Shown here in pieces: positions 17,650 through 26,649 of a DNA stretch of 64,000 nucleotides. The notes under the pieces were generated by a model. That model saw only the letters and a list, made by a program, of their open reading frames with translations, did no database searches and had not been told where the DNA came from. Each line of letters begins with the position of its first letter. Within the stretch, counting starts at the first letter, position 1. The position numbers and the translations under genes were made by a program. The DNA lies in assembly GCA_000308255.3 (NCBI GenBank), contig HG326666.1:177469-241468 (forward strand), in the 5' to 3' direction. The stretch comes from Anaerococcus pacaensis 9403502 (GTDB lineage: Bacteria > Bacillota > Clostridia > Tissierellales > Peptoniphilaceae).

Positions 17650-18310
17650 GAAGCCTATATCCCTTGCCAATCACATTTTCTATTTTATTCTCCCCGCTGG
17701 CTTCTTTAATTTTCTTGCGAAGTGATGACATATGGACCCTCACAGAATTAGAAAAACTATCCGCATTAGAATCCCAAACATGGTCTATCAGTTCTTCACT
17801 TGATACATATCTTTTTCTATTTAAGAATAAGTATTCGAGTATTCCAGTTTCCTTGGCTGTGAGATTAAGTTTCTCACCCTTATAAAAAGCCTCACGGCTA
17901 GAAGTATCAAAGCTAATACCAGCTGCCTCAAGGATTGTATACTCAGTAATGGATTTGCGGCGCAAAAGTACACGCATTCTTGCATCAAGCTCCTTTAAGT
18001 CAAAGGGTTTTACCATATAATCATTGGCCCCAGTATCAAGACCCTTCACCCTATCATCTATATCCCCACGGGCTGTGAGCATGATGATATTTACTTCATT
18101 ATTAAACTTGCGAATCTCATCAAGAACCTCAAAGCCATCTTTTTTTGGCAAATTGATATCAAGGATGATCACATCGTAGTTTTCTATATAAGCAAGATCT
18201 ACCGCCTCTTCACCATCGTAGGCCTTATCAACTGCATAGCCATACATGGAAAGGCCTTCTTCTAATAGGTCTATCAGGTCTAGGTCATCTTCTACTACTA
18301 ATACACGCAT
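17639..18310 (-). CDS. Response regulator, OmpR family
   Basis: DNA-binding partner of the kinase encoded next, 223 residues. The receiver domain has the acidic pair VVEDDLDL, the phospho-acceptor Asp in VIILDINLPKKDGF, Thr in IMLTARGD and Lys in MVKPFDL. The winged-helix output domain has AFYKGEKLNLTAKETGILEY and VRVHMSSLRKKI. The order regulator-kinase with overlapping ends is typical. Its target genes are unknown; the redox genes downstream are the first candidates. Confidence 0.93.
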   Translation of the reverse strand: MRVLVVEDDLDLIDLLEEGLSMYGYAVDKAYDGEEAVDLAYIENYDVIILDINLPKKDGFEVLDEIRKFNNEVNIIMLTARGDIDDRVKGLDTGANDYMVKPFDLKELDARMRVLLRRKSITEYTILEAAGISFDTSSREAFYKGEKLNLTAKETGILEYLFLNRKRYVSSEELIDHVWDSNADSFSNSVRVHMSSLRKKIKEASGENKIENVIGKGYRLHEE

Positions 18311-18397
18311 ATTTCCCTCCTTTTTTATTTATTATATAGTATTTGTGATTAATTTTTCTTAAAGAAACACTATTAGTTGTCTTAATTTGTTTATGAA

Positions 18398-18440
18398 TAA
18401 AAAAACAGAGGGCCATTGGAAAACTCCACATAACCCTCTG
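18398..18440 (-). terminator. Terminator of the radical-SAM operon
   Basis: On the minus strand CAGAGGG/CCCTCTG forms a seven-base stem around an inner hairpin, followed by a run of T. It lies about 130 bases behind the stop of the TIGR03915-type gene. Confidence 0.75.
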
Positions 18441-18571
18441 ATAATTCATAATATTTCATTACGCATGGCAAATCCTAAATGTCTAGGCCATGGCTGATGG
18501 TTCACTTATTATAATCTGCAATTATTCTCATCCACTAGCTACAATCAGAAAATACACAAGCTAGATAGAGA

Positions 18572-19297
18572 TTAATCCCTATTCTTTTCGGGCAGATATT
18601 TCCAATACTTCTTGGGCATATTGCTAACCATCAATTTATGGTTCTTCCTCTCATCAATCCCGATAGCATCATAAAATCCCACCCAAGCCTCTCGAAAGAT
18701 TTCTTCTCTATCGGAGTCGATAGCGTTCATTTCTAGTATCTCGACCTCTTCATAAGAGCCTTTGATACAAAGACTTGCCTTTTTCCTATTTTTATCATAA
18801 ATAATAAATTTCTCAGCTGGCATTCTTGCTAGAAAGTGGCTGGTTAGGTGTTGTAGTAGGTCGTGTTCGGGTTCGATTTCTGCTAGGAGGTAGTCATCTT
18901 GGATTTCTCTAAATCTTGTGAGCCCCTTGTAGGCATGCCATTCGTGGTGGAAGTTTTTGATGTATGACCTAAATTTCACTGCCCCTTTTTTGGCTGATCC
19001 AAGGTAGACATTGCCATAGATGAGGCAGGATTTGATGGTGACTGCTATGACTTCTTCTTTGTCGACAAATTTTGTCTTAAAGACCTTGTAGCAATCGGCG
19101 AAAAAATCCTCCCCTATATTGCCTTTGACCGACTGGATGACTCTTTCTGCTTCTACTAGGTCTGTTTTCACATCTTCACTATCTAGAAACCCAACCTGCT
19201 CGCCCCTTGTCTTTATTTCGCAAGTCCCTATTTCCTTATATTTTTCAAATATAACAGTAAAGAGTCCATCAAAGCTGCCATCGTAGTAGTAAATCAT
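18572..19297 (-). CDS. Putative DNA repair/metabolism protein (TIGR03915/DUF4130 type)
   Basis: A 241-residue cytoplasmic protein. The start YYYDGSFDGLFTVIFEKY and the later RFREIQDDYLLAEIEPEHDLL and HFLARMPAEKFIIYDKNRK segments are typical of the TIGR03915 family, which is almost always encoded with the radical-SAM protein found here. It overlaps that gene by four bases (ATGA). The biochemical role is not established; family names refer to DNA metabolism or repair because some relatives are fused to uracil-DNA-glycosylase domains. Confidence 0.85.
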   Translation of the reverse strand: MIYYYDGSFDGLFTVIFEKYKEIGTCEIKTRGEQVGFLDSEDVKTDLVEAERVIQSVKGNIGEDFFADCYKVFKTKFVDKEEVIAVTIKSCLIYGNVYLGSAKKGAVKFRSYIKNFHHEWHAYKGLTRFREIQDDYLLAEIEPEHDLLQHLTSHFLARMPAEKFIIYDKNRKKASLCIKGSYEEVEILEMNAIDSDREEIFREAWVGFYDAIGIDERKNHKLMVSNMPKKYWKYLPEKNRD

Positions 19298-20541
19298 GAC
19301 ATACCCTGGTCAAACATTGATAATTGCTGGTAGTTTGGTGCATCTGGAGCGCTCATTAGCTCGCGAAGTTCGTTTTTGTGCCTAAACTTTAGGCCCTTGT
19401 AGACTCCGTTAACTAAGATAAAGTGCTGGGCGCGTTTGGTTGAGATTTTCATTTGCTTTAGATCGCTGTAGGTGATTCGCCTAAATTTGCGAGCGGCAAT
19501 TATCCTATTGGCATAGGTCCTGCCAAAGCCTGGGATTTTCATCAATTGATCGTAGGTTGCTGTATTGATTTCAATCGGGAAGCGCTCGATGTTATTGATT
19601 GCCCAATTACTTTTAGGATCAATTCGGAGGTCTAGGTTTGCATCGTTGATGTTTAATATATCATCGGCCTTGAATTTATAGCCACGCATCAAAAAGTCCG
19701 CTTGATAGAGCCTGTGTTCACGAAGGAGAGGTGCTTTTTCGATTCCTTCAGTCCATTTGGATTTTACTACTGGGACAAATCCTGAATAATAAACTCGTTT
19801 GAGTGAATAATTTTGATATAGGCCCTCACTTGCCTTGATGATTTCAAAATCTGTCTCACGATTGGCCCCGATTATCATTTGTGTAGTTTGGCCTGCAGGC
19901 AAAAACTTTGGTGTGTGGGCGAATTTTTGCCTTTCAGCTCCATAAACCATAAGTTCATTTTTTACATCTCCCATTGGACGGACAATATCTTTTATCTTCT
20001 TCTCTGGGGCGAGCTCTGAGAGGGCCTTCTGTGTAGGGAGCTCTATATTTATACTCATACGGTCGACTAATAAGCCCATTTGTTTTACCAAATCTGGGCT
20101 TGCTCCAGGGATGGCCTTCATGTGAATGTAGCCATTAAAATTGTATTTATTTCTAAGCAAAAGGCCGACCTTGATGATCTGCTCCATGGTATAGTCTGGG
20201 TTTTTGATGATGCCAGATGATAAAAAGAGGCCTTCTATGTAGTTTCTGCGATAGAAATTCATAGTAAGGTCTGCTATTTCTTCTGGAGTAAAGGTGGCTC
20301 GTACTGTGTCATTTTCCCTGCGGTTGATGCAATACTCGCAGTTATATATGCAATTATTGGTCATGAGGATTTTAAGAAGCGATATACATCTCCCATCCTC
20401 AGACCATGAGTGGCATATGCCACCCATTGACCCATTGCCTAGGCCAGCATTAGTATTTTTTCTATTTGAACCACTAGATGAGCAGCTTACATCATACTTG
20501 GCTGCATCAGCTAAAATTTCAAGTTTTTCTTTTATATCCAT
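19294..20541 (-). CDS. Putative DNA modification/repair radical SAM protein (TIGR03916 type)
   Basis: A 415-residue radical-SAM enzyme. The cluster motif CIYNCEYC (CxxxCxxC) lies around residues 75-85, after an N-terminal CSSSGSNRKN and GICHSWSEDGRCISLLKI block. The C-terminus has a helix-hairpin-helix segment, MKIPGFGRTYANRIIAARKF, which suggests DNA binding. Substrate and reaction are unknown. First gene of a two-gene operon with the TIGR03915 protein. The pair is widespread in Clostridia, Bacteroides and others. Confidence 0.88.
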   Translation of the reverse strand: MDIKEKLEILADAAKYDVSCSSSGSNRKNTNAGLGNGSMGGICHSWSEDGRCISLLKILMTNNCIYNCEYCINRRENDTVRATFTPEEIADLTMNFYRRNYIEGLFLSSGIIKNPDYTMEQIIKVGLLLRNKYNFNGYIHMKAIPGASPDLVKQMGLLVDRMSINIELPTQKALSELAPEKKIKDIVRPMGDVKNELMVYGAERQKFAHTPKFLPAGQTTQMIIGANRETDFEIIKASEGLYQNYSLKRVYYSGFVPVVKSKWTEGIEKAPLLREHRLYQADFLMRGYKFKADDILNINDANLDLRIDPKSNWAINNIERFPIEINTATYDQLMKIPGFGRTYANRIIAARKFRRITYSDLKQMKISTKRAQHFILVNGVYKGLKFRHKNELRELMSAPDAPNYQQLSMFDQGMS

Positions 20542-20828
20542 AATAATATTTCCTTAATATTGATGGACGCGTATAAAAATTTCTCGTACAATCATTATAC
20601 TTTTTGGTCACTTATTGTCTATTAGATTCTTTATTTATCTTTAGCAATAATTATCAAAAAGTTTTGTATATTTAACCTTCCGACTTTAATCCCCCAAAAA
20701 ACCAGAACCAATTTACAATTCTAGAAGTGGTAAAAGCTAAGAGCCTTGGTCCAACATATTTAAATTTGGCCATTTACGGGTATAATGTCTACCGTTAGTC
20801 AATACGACATAAACTGTAAGGAGAGAAT

Positions 20829-21470
20829 ATGAAAAACAAGAAAATTTATGCAGCACTTCTAGCAACTAGTCTTATCTTTGCTGGATGCTCAAATGAAAAC
20901 AACAAAACTGTAGAACCAACCCCTACTCAAACCCAACAAGTAGATCCTAACGAAAAGGCAACTACAGAAAACACTACCGATACAGCTACTAATAATACAT
21001 CTGAAACAGCTACAACAAATGTTACTGATGATGATAATACAAAAGATCATTCAAAAACTCCAGAAGTTGGAATCACTATGTATGAGGCTATCGATAAGAT
21101 GGCTGAACACTTCGGCCTAGAATCTATCGGCATCGAAAGTGTAGAGCTAGATGAAGATAATGGATTCTATAAATATCAAATCGATGGATATCTTGATGGC
21201 ACAGAATATGATGCAAGTATAGATGCCAATACCGGCGAAATCCTCTCATCTGAAGCAGATGGCGATGACAATCATGATGAAGTAATTGATATCAACAACA
21301 TCATCAGCCCAGAAGAAGCAATGGAGGCAGCACTTGATGGACAAGAAGGTGCCTATGTATATGAATGGGACCTATCCATTGATGATGGTAAGACCAAATA
21401 TGAGATTGATGTTGAAAATGGATCAGACAAAGAAGTAGATGCCCTAACAGGTGAAGTATACGACGATTAA
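20829..21470 (+). CDS. Lipoprotein with PepSY-like domains
   Basis: Surface lipoprotein of 213 residues. The signal peptide ends in lipobox FAGC (Cys20), followed by a long Thr/Asn/Glu-rich linker to about residue 75. The rest holds two PepSY-like units: one ending in DGTEYDASIDANTGEILSSE, another with ISPEEAMEAALDGQEGAYV and ending KYEIDVENGSDKEVDALTGE. PepSY modules are often extracellular inhibitors or ligand-binding units. A TATAAT box lies at about 20783 and AAGGAGAG before the ATG. It appears monocistronic with its own terminator. Confidence 0.85.
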   Translation: MKNKKIYAALLATSLIFAGCSNENNKTVEPTPTQTQQVDPNEKATTENTTDTATNNTSETATTNVTDDDNTKDHSKTPEVGITMYEAIDKMAEHFGLESIGIESVELDEDNGFYKYQIDGYLDGTEYDASIDANTGEILSSEADGDDNHDEVIDINNIISPEEAMEAALDGQEGAYVYEWDLSIDDGKTKYEIDVENGSDKEVDALTGEVYDD

Positions 21471-21492
21471 TAAAAGGCTAAGGCTTATAACA

Positions 21493-21519
21493 ACTACCGC
21501 CCTACGCGGTAGTTTTTTT
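21493..21519 (+). terminator. Terminator of the PepSY lipoprotein gene
   Basis: Perfect eight-base stem ACTACCGC/GCGGTAGT with a five-base loop followed by seven T. Confidence 0.9.
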
Positions 21520-21575
21520 ATACTTGTAATTTCCTCCAAATATTATAAAATATTATCTATAACAAGGAGGTTGTT

Positions 21576-22184
21576 ATGAAAATTATTAGAATTTTAGCTC
21601 TATCTCTAGGCCTAAGCCTAGTAGCATGCGGCAACCAAGCAAATGACCCCGCTGAAAGTCCTGTTGTAGCAGAAAATACAACAGATGAGGCAAGTACTAA
21701 TGAAAATAACGAAATGACTGATACAACAGAAAATGTAGAATCTACCACCATAGATGTTAACAGAGAAAAGGAACAAGTTAGCGAAAAGGCAGACGAAACA
21801 GAAACTAGCGAAGATAATTCACTAAAAGATGGTTCCTATGTGGCAACTCTAATGGCTGAGGCAGCTGGAGAAAGAAATCCGGACTATGACTACGCTACAG
21901 CCTATAATGTTCAAGCAAACGACTCTTCCCTAGTTGTCGCAGGCAGCTTTGACTACAGAGCCGAGCCAAACAACTACGAAGCAGTCGACCAACTTGAGAA
22001 TTCAACCTATGAATTTGCCACAAATGCTGATACAGTATATCAAGCAGTTGGCGGCCTGGCTGAGCCAGAAATCTTTAGCCCAGCAGAATTTAACAGCTTC
22101 TATCAAGACGTCAAGGACTCAGGCCTCGGCCTCATTATAGAAGTAGAAAATGGAATAGTAAAGACCGTTAGTGTCTCTTCATAA
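21576..22184 (+). CDS. Lipoprotein of unknown function
   Basis: A 202-residue lipoprotein with lipobox LVAC (Cys19) and an acidic, low-complexity linker (about residues 25-85). The folded part begins at SLKDGSYVATLMAEAAGERN and ends in a strand-rich tail (GLIIEVENGIVKTVSVSS). I do not recognise a family. AAGGAGG stands upstream of the ATG. A MITE copy begins six bases behind the stop and probably terminates the transcript. Confidence 0.75.
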   Translation: MKIIRILALSLGLSLVACGNQANDPAESPVVAENTTDEASTNENNEMTDTTENVESTTIDVNREKEQVSEKADETETSEDNSLKDGSYVATLMAEAAGERNPDYDYATAYNVQANDSSLVVAGSFDYRAEPNNYEAVDQLENSTYEFATNADTVYQAVGGLAEPEIFSPAEFNSFYQDVKDSGLGLIIEVENGIVKTVSVSS

Positions 22185-22189
22185 AATAA

Positions 22190-22363
22190 GGGGATGTTGA
22201 AAATAGATAAATTGTTCCAATATCATTCGAGCACCCTCCCAGATAGTGTCTCAGTTCGCCGACGGGCTAAAAGCCTCCATGAGCCGGCGGGCTTAATGTC
22301 AAACTTTCTGTGAGTGCACTCTAATGATGGAACAATAATTATCTATTTATTTGCAACAATCCC
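22190..22363. mobile_element. MITE-like palindromic element, copy 2 (diverged, about 174 bp)
   Basis: Same element as at 13059 and 37626, with diverged ends (GGGGATGTTGAAA and TTGCAACAATCCC) and about 21 extra bases in the centre, where the AGCCGGCGGGCT-type word is partly duplicated. It fills the whole space between two convergent genes: six bases after the plus-strand lipoprotein stop and three bases from the stop of the histidine kinase on the minus strand. Confidence 0.88.
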
Positions 22364-22365
22364 TT

Positions 22366-23553
22366 TTAAATTTCTATAATAAAACCGTCTTTATAATATA
22401 TCTTCCAATCATGCATATCGCAGATTCTCTTCACATTGGATAGGCCCATGCCTCGGAGCTTCTCACCTGTGCGGGACTCATCTCTAGTGTAGAGCGGATG
22501 AAAGATTTTATCTGCATCCTCTTTGCCAATACCCTTGCCAGTATCAGTAAAGATTAGCTTATTATCTTTAAAATCTATACTAATATCGATAGGGACATCA
22601 TTATGGTCGATGGAGTTTTGGAGGATATTTTGAAGGATTCTATTAAACAATTTCTCATCTAGCTTTGTAATATAAGAAGCATTTTCATCATATAAAATCT
22701 CAATCTTTGCCCCATTAGTCGTAAAATACATATAGTTTTCACCCACATAGCGCCTGATAAGCTCTAAAATATCCCTATCTTTCATATCAACTGTAATTTG
22801 ATCGAGACTAGAAAAATCTAGGAGATCATCCACCCTTTCGTTTAAAATCTGAGCATTTTTATAAATACTTGTCAGATATTTCCCCCTTGAATCCTCATCT
22901 ATCATCTGGTCATTAATGGCCTTAGCATTTGATGAAATGACAGCCAGAGGCGTTTTTACATCGTGGGCTATGCCTCGAAATAGGATGTCTTTCTCCTTTT
23001 CTTGGGCCTTGTAGATGGCGGCAAGCTCTGTGTTAATCTTCTTTGATAGCCAATTTACTATCAAATATATAATACCAAGATAGCCTATAAGAACGGCAAC
23101 TTGAGCTGTAATTATTGGCCACTTTAGCTTTGATTCTGTTCCAGTCAGTTCAAATATTAAATTATTCTTGATTCGATCTGATGGATATTTTAGGAACAAT
23201 TTGTTGCCATCGTTCGTATCATAGACTAAGTGGAGGCTCTCATTACTATTTCCCATAGTTACAAGGTTTAATAATTTTTCATAGTCTATGGTCTCTGGGA
23301 AGCTTTCATTATAGGACCTAATGACCTTATTGTCATCGACTACAAATCCTGATCCACCGATTACCCCAATTTCATCCCAATCAAGCTTGCTATCATCGAC
23401 CACATCATCCATAGGCACATAGAGAGTCACCGCATTTTCTACCTGGGCTTTATCCAGTATGTAGCTTATAGCGGCGGCAAATAAAACAGTAGCTGTTATA
23501 AATATTACAATAAATAATAGGGTATTTTTTATAATGTTCTTTCGAGTATTCAT
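22366..23553 (-). CDS. Sensor histidine kinase of the ABC/zincin operon
   Basis: A 395-residue membrane kinase. Helix one spans about residues 12-33; a roughly 105-residue extracytoplasmic domain follows; helix two is about 140-162. The H-box is LFRGIAHDVKTPLAVIS, the N-box ILQNILQNSIDHND, and the ATP lid has FTDTGKGIG and GMGLSNVKRI. It is the last gene of a five-gene operon behind an ABC-2 transporter, an arrangement known from systems that sense and resist peptide antibiotics (inference). Its stop codon lies against MITE copy 2. Confidence 0.9.
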   Translation of the reverse strand: MNTRKNIIKNTLLFIVIFITATVLFAAAISYILDKAQVENAVTLYVPMDDVVDDSKLDWDEIGVIGGSGFVVDDNKVIRSYNESFPETIDYEKLLNLVTMGNSNESLHLVYDTNDGNKLFLKYPSDRIKNNLIFELTGTESKLKWPIITAQVAVLIGYLGIIYLIVNWLSKKINTELAAIYKAQEKEKDILFRGIAHDVKTPLAVISSNAKAINDQMIDEDSRGKYLTSIYKNAQILNERVDDLLDFSSLDQITVDMKDRDILELIRRYVGENYMYFTTNGAKIEILYDENASYITKLDEKLFNRILQNILQNSIDHNDVPIDISIDFKDNKLIFTDTGKGIGKEDADKIFHPLYTRDESRTGEKLRGMGLSNVKRICDMHDWKIYYKDGFIIEI

Positions 23554-23561
23554 TTCATTTC

Positions 23562-24242
23562 CTATTCTTTCCTCAACATATAGCCCAGGCCTCTAATTGT
23601 AATGATTTTTTTTGGATTTTTAGGATCCGTTTCGATTTTCTCACGCAGATTTGATATGTGAACCATGATGGTATTGTCATCTGCTATATATGAATCGCCC
23701 CAGATATGTTCGTATATCTCGCCTTTGGTAAAGACCTTGCCAGGGGTAGTCATGAAGAGGGTTAATAGTTCGTATTCCTTGGCTCTGAGATTTAATACTT
23801 CATTATCCTTATAGACTATCCTGTTTTTCTTATCCCAACTAAGATTTCCGATTTTAGTATGGATTTCTTCTGCATTTCTATTAGTTTTTCGTAGATTTGC
23901 AATCACTCTAGCCACGAGTTCCCCTGGGTCGAATGGCTTGGCTAGATAATCATCTGCCCCCAAATATAGGCCCTCGATTTTGTCTTTGACTGATGATTTG
24001 GCAGATAAGAATATGATTGGAAAGTCTCTGTCTGGGCCAATTTCCTTCAATACTTCTATCCCGTCAATCTCTGGCATCATTATGTCTAATATCATCAGGT
24101 TAATATCATTTCCTCTTATCAAATCTAGGGCTACCTTTCCATTAGCTGCCTCTATGATTTCATAGCCGGAAGCCTCTAGATAAAGCCTTACTATATCACG
24201 GATTTCCTCATTATCATCGACAACCATTATTTTTTCATTCAC
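23562..24242 (-). CDS. Response regulator, OmpR family, of the ABC/zincin operon
   Basis: A 226-residue response regulator: receiver with VVDDNEEI, phospho-Asp in LMILDIMMPEIDG, FLSAKSS and AKPFDPGE, then a winged-helix domain ending in MVHISNLREKIETDP and TIRGLGYML. It overlaps the preceding gene by four bases (ATGA) and precedes the kinase by eight bases. Three TTTAAGG/C repeats at the operon promoter are plausible binding sites and would make the system autoregulated. Confidence 0.93.
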   Translation of the reverse strand: MNEKIMVVDDNEEIRDIVRLYLEASGYEIIEAANGKVALDLIRGNDINLMILDIMMPEIDGIEVLKEIGPDRDFPIIFLSAKSSVKDKIEGLYLGADDYLAKPFDPGELVARVIANLRKTNRNAEEIHTKIGNLSWDKKNRIVYKDNEVLNLRAKEYELLTLFMTTPGKVFTKGEIYEHIWGDSYIADDNTIMVHISNLREKIETDPKNPKKIITIRGLGYMLRKE

Positions 24243-25156
24243 AAAATATTTCCCCTTTCTAATAAGATATCCAAGTTATTTTCTTCGCCAAAACTAAGAT
24301 TCTCTCTCCAAGATGAATTGTATTTATCTAGTATCCTAGCTTTGAGTGCTCCTTCTGTGTAGTAGGTCCTATCAGTAGTATAAAAAACCCTGTCCTCGTA
24401 TTGGATTTTATCATCAGCACCCGTTACTTCTGCCAGGTATTTTTCTTGAACAAGTTCTGCTGTTCCTTCGATAAATTCCTTATAGGAATTGTAGCTATAT
24501 ATGTCATCGTATAGATCTGGGAACTTAGTCTTGATATATCGAAGTCTATTTGCCTGAGACTTCTTATAACTATCAGCTTTGGCAGTATTATAAAGGGTAA
24601 GCAAAGCCATATACTCGTCTTCCCAGAGCTTCTGATATTCCTTGTCATCATCAAGTTTCTCTATTGCGTGAAGCACTTCATTTGGCCTATCGCCGGCTGC
24701 TTCGTTCTTTTCACTGATGTCATAGACCAAGCTTAGGCCATGTTCCATTTGATAGCAATGAAAACTCTCATGGATAAAGAACGACTTATAATAAGCCCTC
24801 ATATATTCCGTAGAGCCTGCGCTCTGGCCTTCATATATGGACCTAAATTTATTATAAGGAATTGCCTTTATCAAAGGTTCTCCCGCTAGCTTTAGGGCCT
24901 CAATACTTACTACAGGTTGGTCAGGTACTTGTTCTGTGATTGTCCCAGCCTCATACCTGTATTCTTTATTAAAATTATACCAAATATCCTTAGTATAAGT
25001 AGCCGTATCAAAGCCCTCCCAGAGGCTCGTAGTATCGAAAGCCTCTACCTCCTCAATAAGGCTAAGGGTCGTATCATCAATACTTGTGACTCTCATAGAA
25101 AAATTTGCTAGAAGGAGAATTACACCAGTGATAGCATAGATAATTTTATTTTTCAC
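24239..25156 (-). CDS. Secreted or membrane-anchored HExxH protein (putative zinc peptidase)
   Basis: A 305-residue protein with an N-terminal hydrophobic segment (residues 4-20) that is either a signal peptide or an anchor. The helix FFIHESFHCYQMEHG holds an HExxH motif (His129, Glu130, His133), and FIEGTAELVQEKY about 100 residues later offers Glu230 or Glu234 as a third ligand, the gluzincin pattern. No named family is certain. The start is GTG, overlapping the permease stop. Being inside an ABC/two-component operon, it may cleave a peptide that the system senses or transports (inference). Confidence 0.65.
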   Translation of the reverse strand: MKNKIIYAITGVILLLANFSMRVTSIDDTTLSLIEEVEAFDTTSLWEGFDTATYTKDIWYNFNKEYRYEAGTITEQVPDQPVVSIEALKLAGEPLIKAIPYNKFRSIYEGQSAGSTEYMRAYYKSFFIHESFHCYQMEHGLSLVYDISEKNEAAGDRPNEVLHAIEKLDDDKEYQKLWEDEYMALLTLYNTAKADSYKKSQANRLRYIKTKFPDLYDDIYSYNSYKEFIEGTAELVQEKYLAEVTGADDKIQYEDRVFYTTDRTYYTEGALKARILDKYNSSWRENLSFGEENNLDILLERGNIL

Positions 25157-25910
25157 GACTGACCCTCCATTTTTTTACTAGATAAAGGGTGCCAATTAAA
25201 ACCCATAGATATATAAGCACTGCTATGAGGTTCTTGTAATCATTATAGGTCCCAAAAAACAAATCTCTTTCTATCTCACCCAATATACTAATAGGTGGGA
25301 AAATATTTATAATACTAGACATCACTTTCCCAAAAGTACCCCCGCTCATCTCTACTAAGAATCTAAAAATTTCTCTCATAGACCCCACAAGTATGAAAAA
25401 CACTCCAAATAGAGCAGCTGGAGCTGGGGCAAATATGAGATTAAATACAGCCATAAGTAGCGAAGCCATAACAATAGCTAGCATAAAAATCACAATAGCA
25501 AGGAGAAATCCACCAATAGATATCTCTGGCCTATTAATAAAAACATTTATTATCATCCCTATTAATAGCATTAGCCCCATGATTAGGCTAATCAAAACAT
25601 CAGCCTTGATGATATCATTAGTTTGCTTATCTAAACTCTTGCCGTGGACTCTTAGGATATCAACCAAGCCACTATCTAGGTGTTTGTTGAAGCTGCCCAT
25701 AGATAGAGTAACCGCAGCCAATGCCCCGATCATATTTGTAATTGTAAAGCTTACAGCATACTGACCATAGGTAGAGTCAGTATTTACTCCAGGGGCAGAG
25801 AAGCTCACACTTGATGCTACAAAAGCTGTGATAAGGATGCCGATTATAGCAAAGATAAAAAATGATGATTTATTAAGATTTTCTTTTATATGTAGCTTAA
25901 CGAGGTTCAT
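25146..25910 (-). CDS. ABC-2 type transporter permease
   Basis: A membrane subunit of about 254 residues with six predicted helices, the first right after MNLVKLHIKENLNKSSFF, a common ABC-2 beginning. I use the ATG at 25910 because GGAGG lies six bases upstream and the overlap with the ATPase stop is 14 bases; a start 18 bases earlier is possible. It pairs with the ATPase encoded just upstream in the operon. The substrate is unknown. Confidence 0.88.
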   Translation of the reverse strand: MNLVKLHIKENLNKSSFFIFAIIGILITAFVASSVSFSAPGVNTDSTYGQYAVSFTITNMIGALAAVTLSMGSFNKHLDSGLVDILRVHGKSLDKQTNDIIKADVLISLIMGLMLLIGMIINVFINRPEISIGGFLLAIVIFMLAIVMASLLMAVFNLIFAPAPAALFGVFFILVGSMREIFRFLVEMSGGTFGKVMSSIINIFPPISILGEIERDLFFGTYNDYKNLIAVLIYLWVLIGTLYLVKKWRVSREK

Positions 25911-26571
25911 AATTAGCCTCCTTTCCAAAGTTTAAGAATATGTCTGCCAAAGTCTCATCTCTCATATCATCTTTAGAAAATTCCCTAAATTGGCTTGGCC
26001 CCATAATGATAATTCCACGATCGCAAATGCGCTCTACATCCCATAATAAGTGTGAGTTTAGGACTATGGCCTTGTCAGCTGATTTGAGATTAAAAATCAA
26101 ATCTTGCATGGCCCTTTGCCCAAAAAAGTCGAGACCACTCGATGGTTCATCCAGCAAAATGATATCAGGATCTCCGATTAAGCTTTGTGCTACAGCGAGC
26201 CTTTGAACCATCCCCTTGGAATAATTTTTAATCTTAGTTTTATTCGAAGGATCTAGGCCAACTTTTTTCATGAGTCCTCCTAAGTCATCAGTTGCTCCAT
26301 GCTCGTTATTTATCAGGTCCAAAAATTCGTATCCAGTGAGTATTTCTGGAAACTTAGGAGTCTCTGGAGAGTATCCTATTTTGTTAGAAAAATTATCTAT
26401 CTCACCCTCATAATCCTTATCAAGCCCCAATATCATACGAATAAGTGTAGTCTTTCCTATCCCATTTGGGCCAATTAGTGCAAATATTTCCCCCTTATTT
26501 AATTCTAAATTAAGCCCCTCATATATTTTATTGTTATCAAATTTTTTATCTAAATCAGTAATCTTAAGCAT
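25897..26571 (-). CDS. ABC transporter ATP-binding protein
   Basis: First gene of the five-gene operon, 224 residues. Walker A is GPNGIGKTT, the Q-loop is YSPETP, the signature is NYSKGMVQRL (degenerate, as is common in ABC-2 systems), Walker B is IILLDEPSSGLD and the switch is LNSHLLWDVER. It should drive the permease encoded next. Ribosome site GGAGG lies upstream. The protein resembles ATPases of bacteriocin-immunity and drug-export systems, without clear specificity. Confidence 0.92.
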   Translation of the reverse strand: MLKITDLDKKFDNNKIYEGLNLELNKGEIFALIGPNGIGKTTLIRMILGLDKDYEGEIDNFSNKIGYSPETPKFPEILTGYEFLDLINNEHGATDDLGGLMKKVGLDPSNKTKIKNYSKGMVQRLAVAQSLIGDPDIILLDEPSSGLDFFGQRAMQDLIFNLKSADKAIVLNSHLLWDVERICDRGIIIMGPSQFREFSKDDMRDETLADIFLNFGKEANYEPR

Positions 26572-26590
26572 TTCCTTACCTCCTAAGCCT

Positions 26591-26644
26591 AGTATAAGGC
26601 CACTAGCTTAGCTAAGGCTTAAAGAACCTTAAATATACCTTAAA
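26591..26644 (-). promoter_or_regulatory. Promoter with three direct repeats for an OmpR-type regulator
   Basis: Read on the minus strand: TTTAAGG (26644-26638), TTTAAGG (26633-26627) and TTTAAGC (26623-26617), 11 and 10 bases apart, about one helical turn each. A TATACT -10 box follows at 26596-26591. OmpR-family regulators commonly bind direct repeats of this period just upstream of a weak promoter, so the regulator of this operon is the likely binder (inference). Confidence 0.65.
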
Positions 26645-26649
26645 TATAA

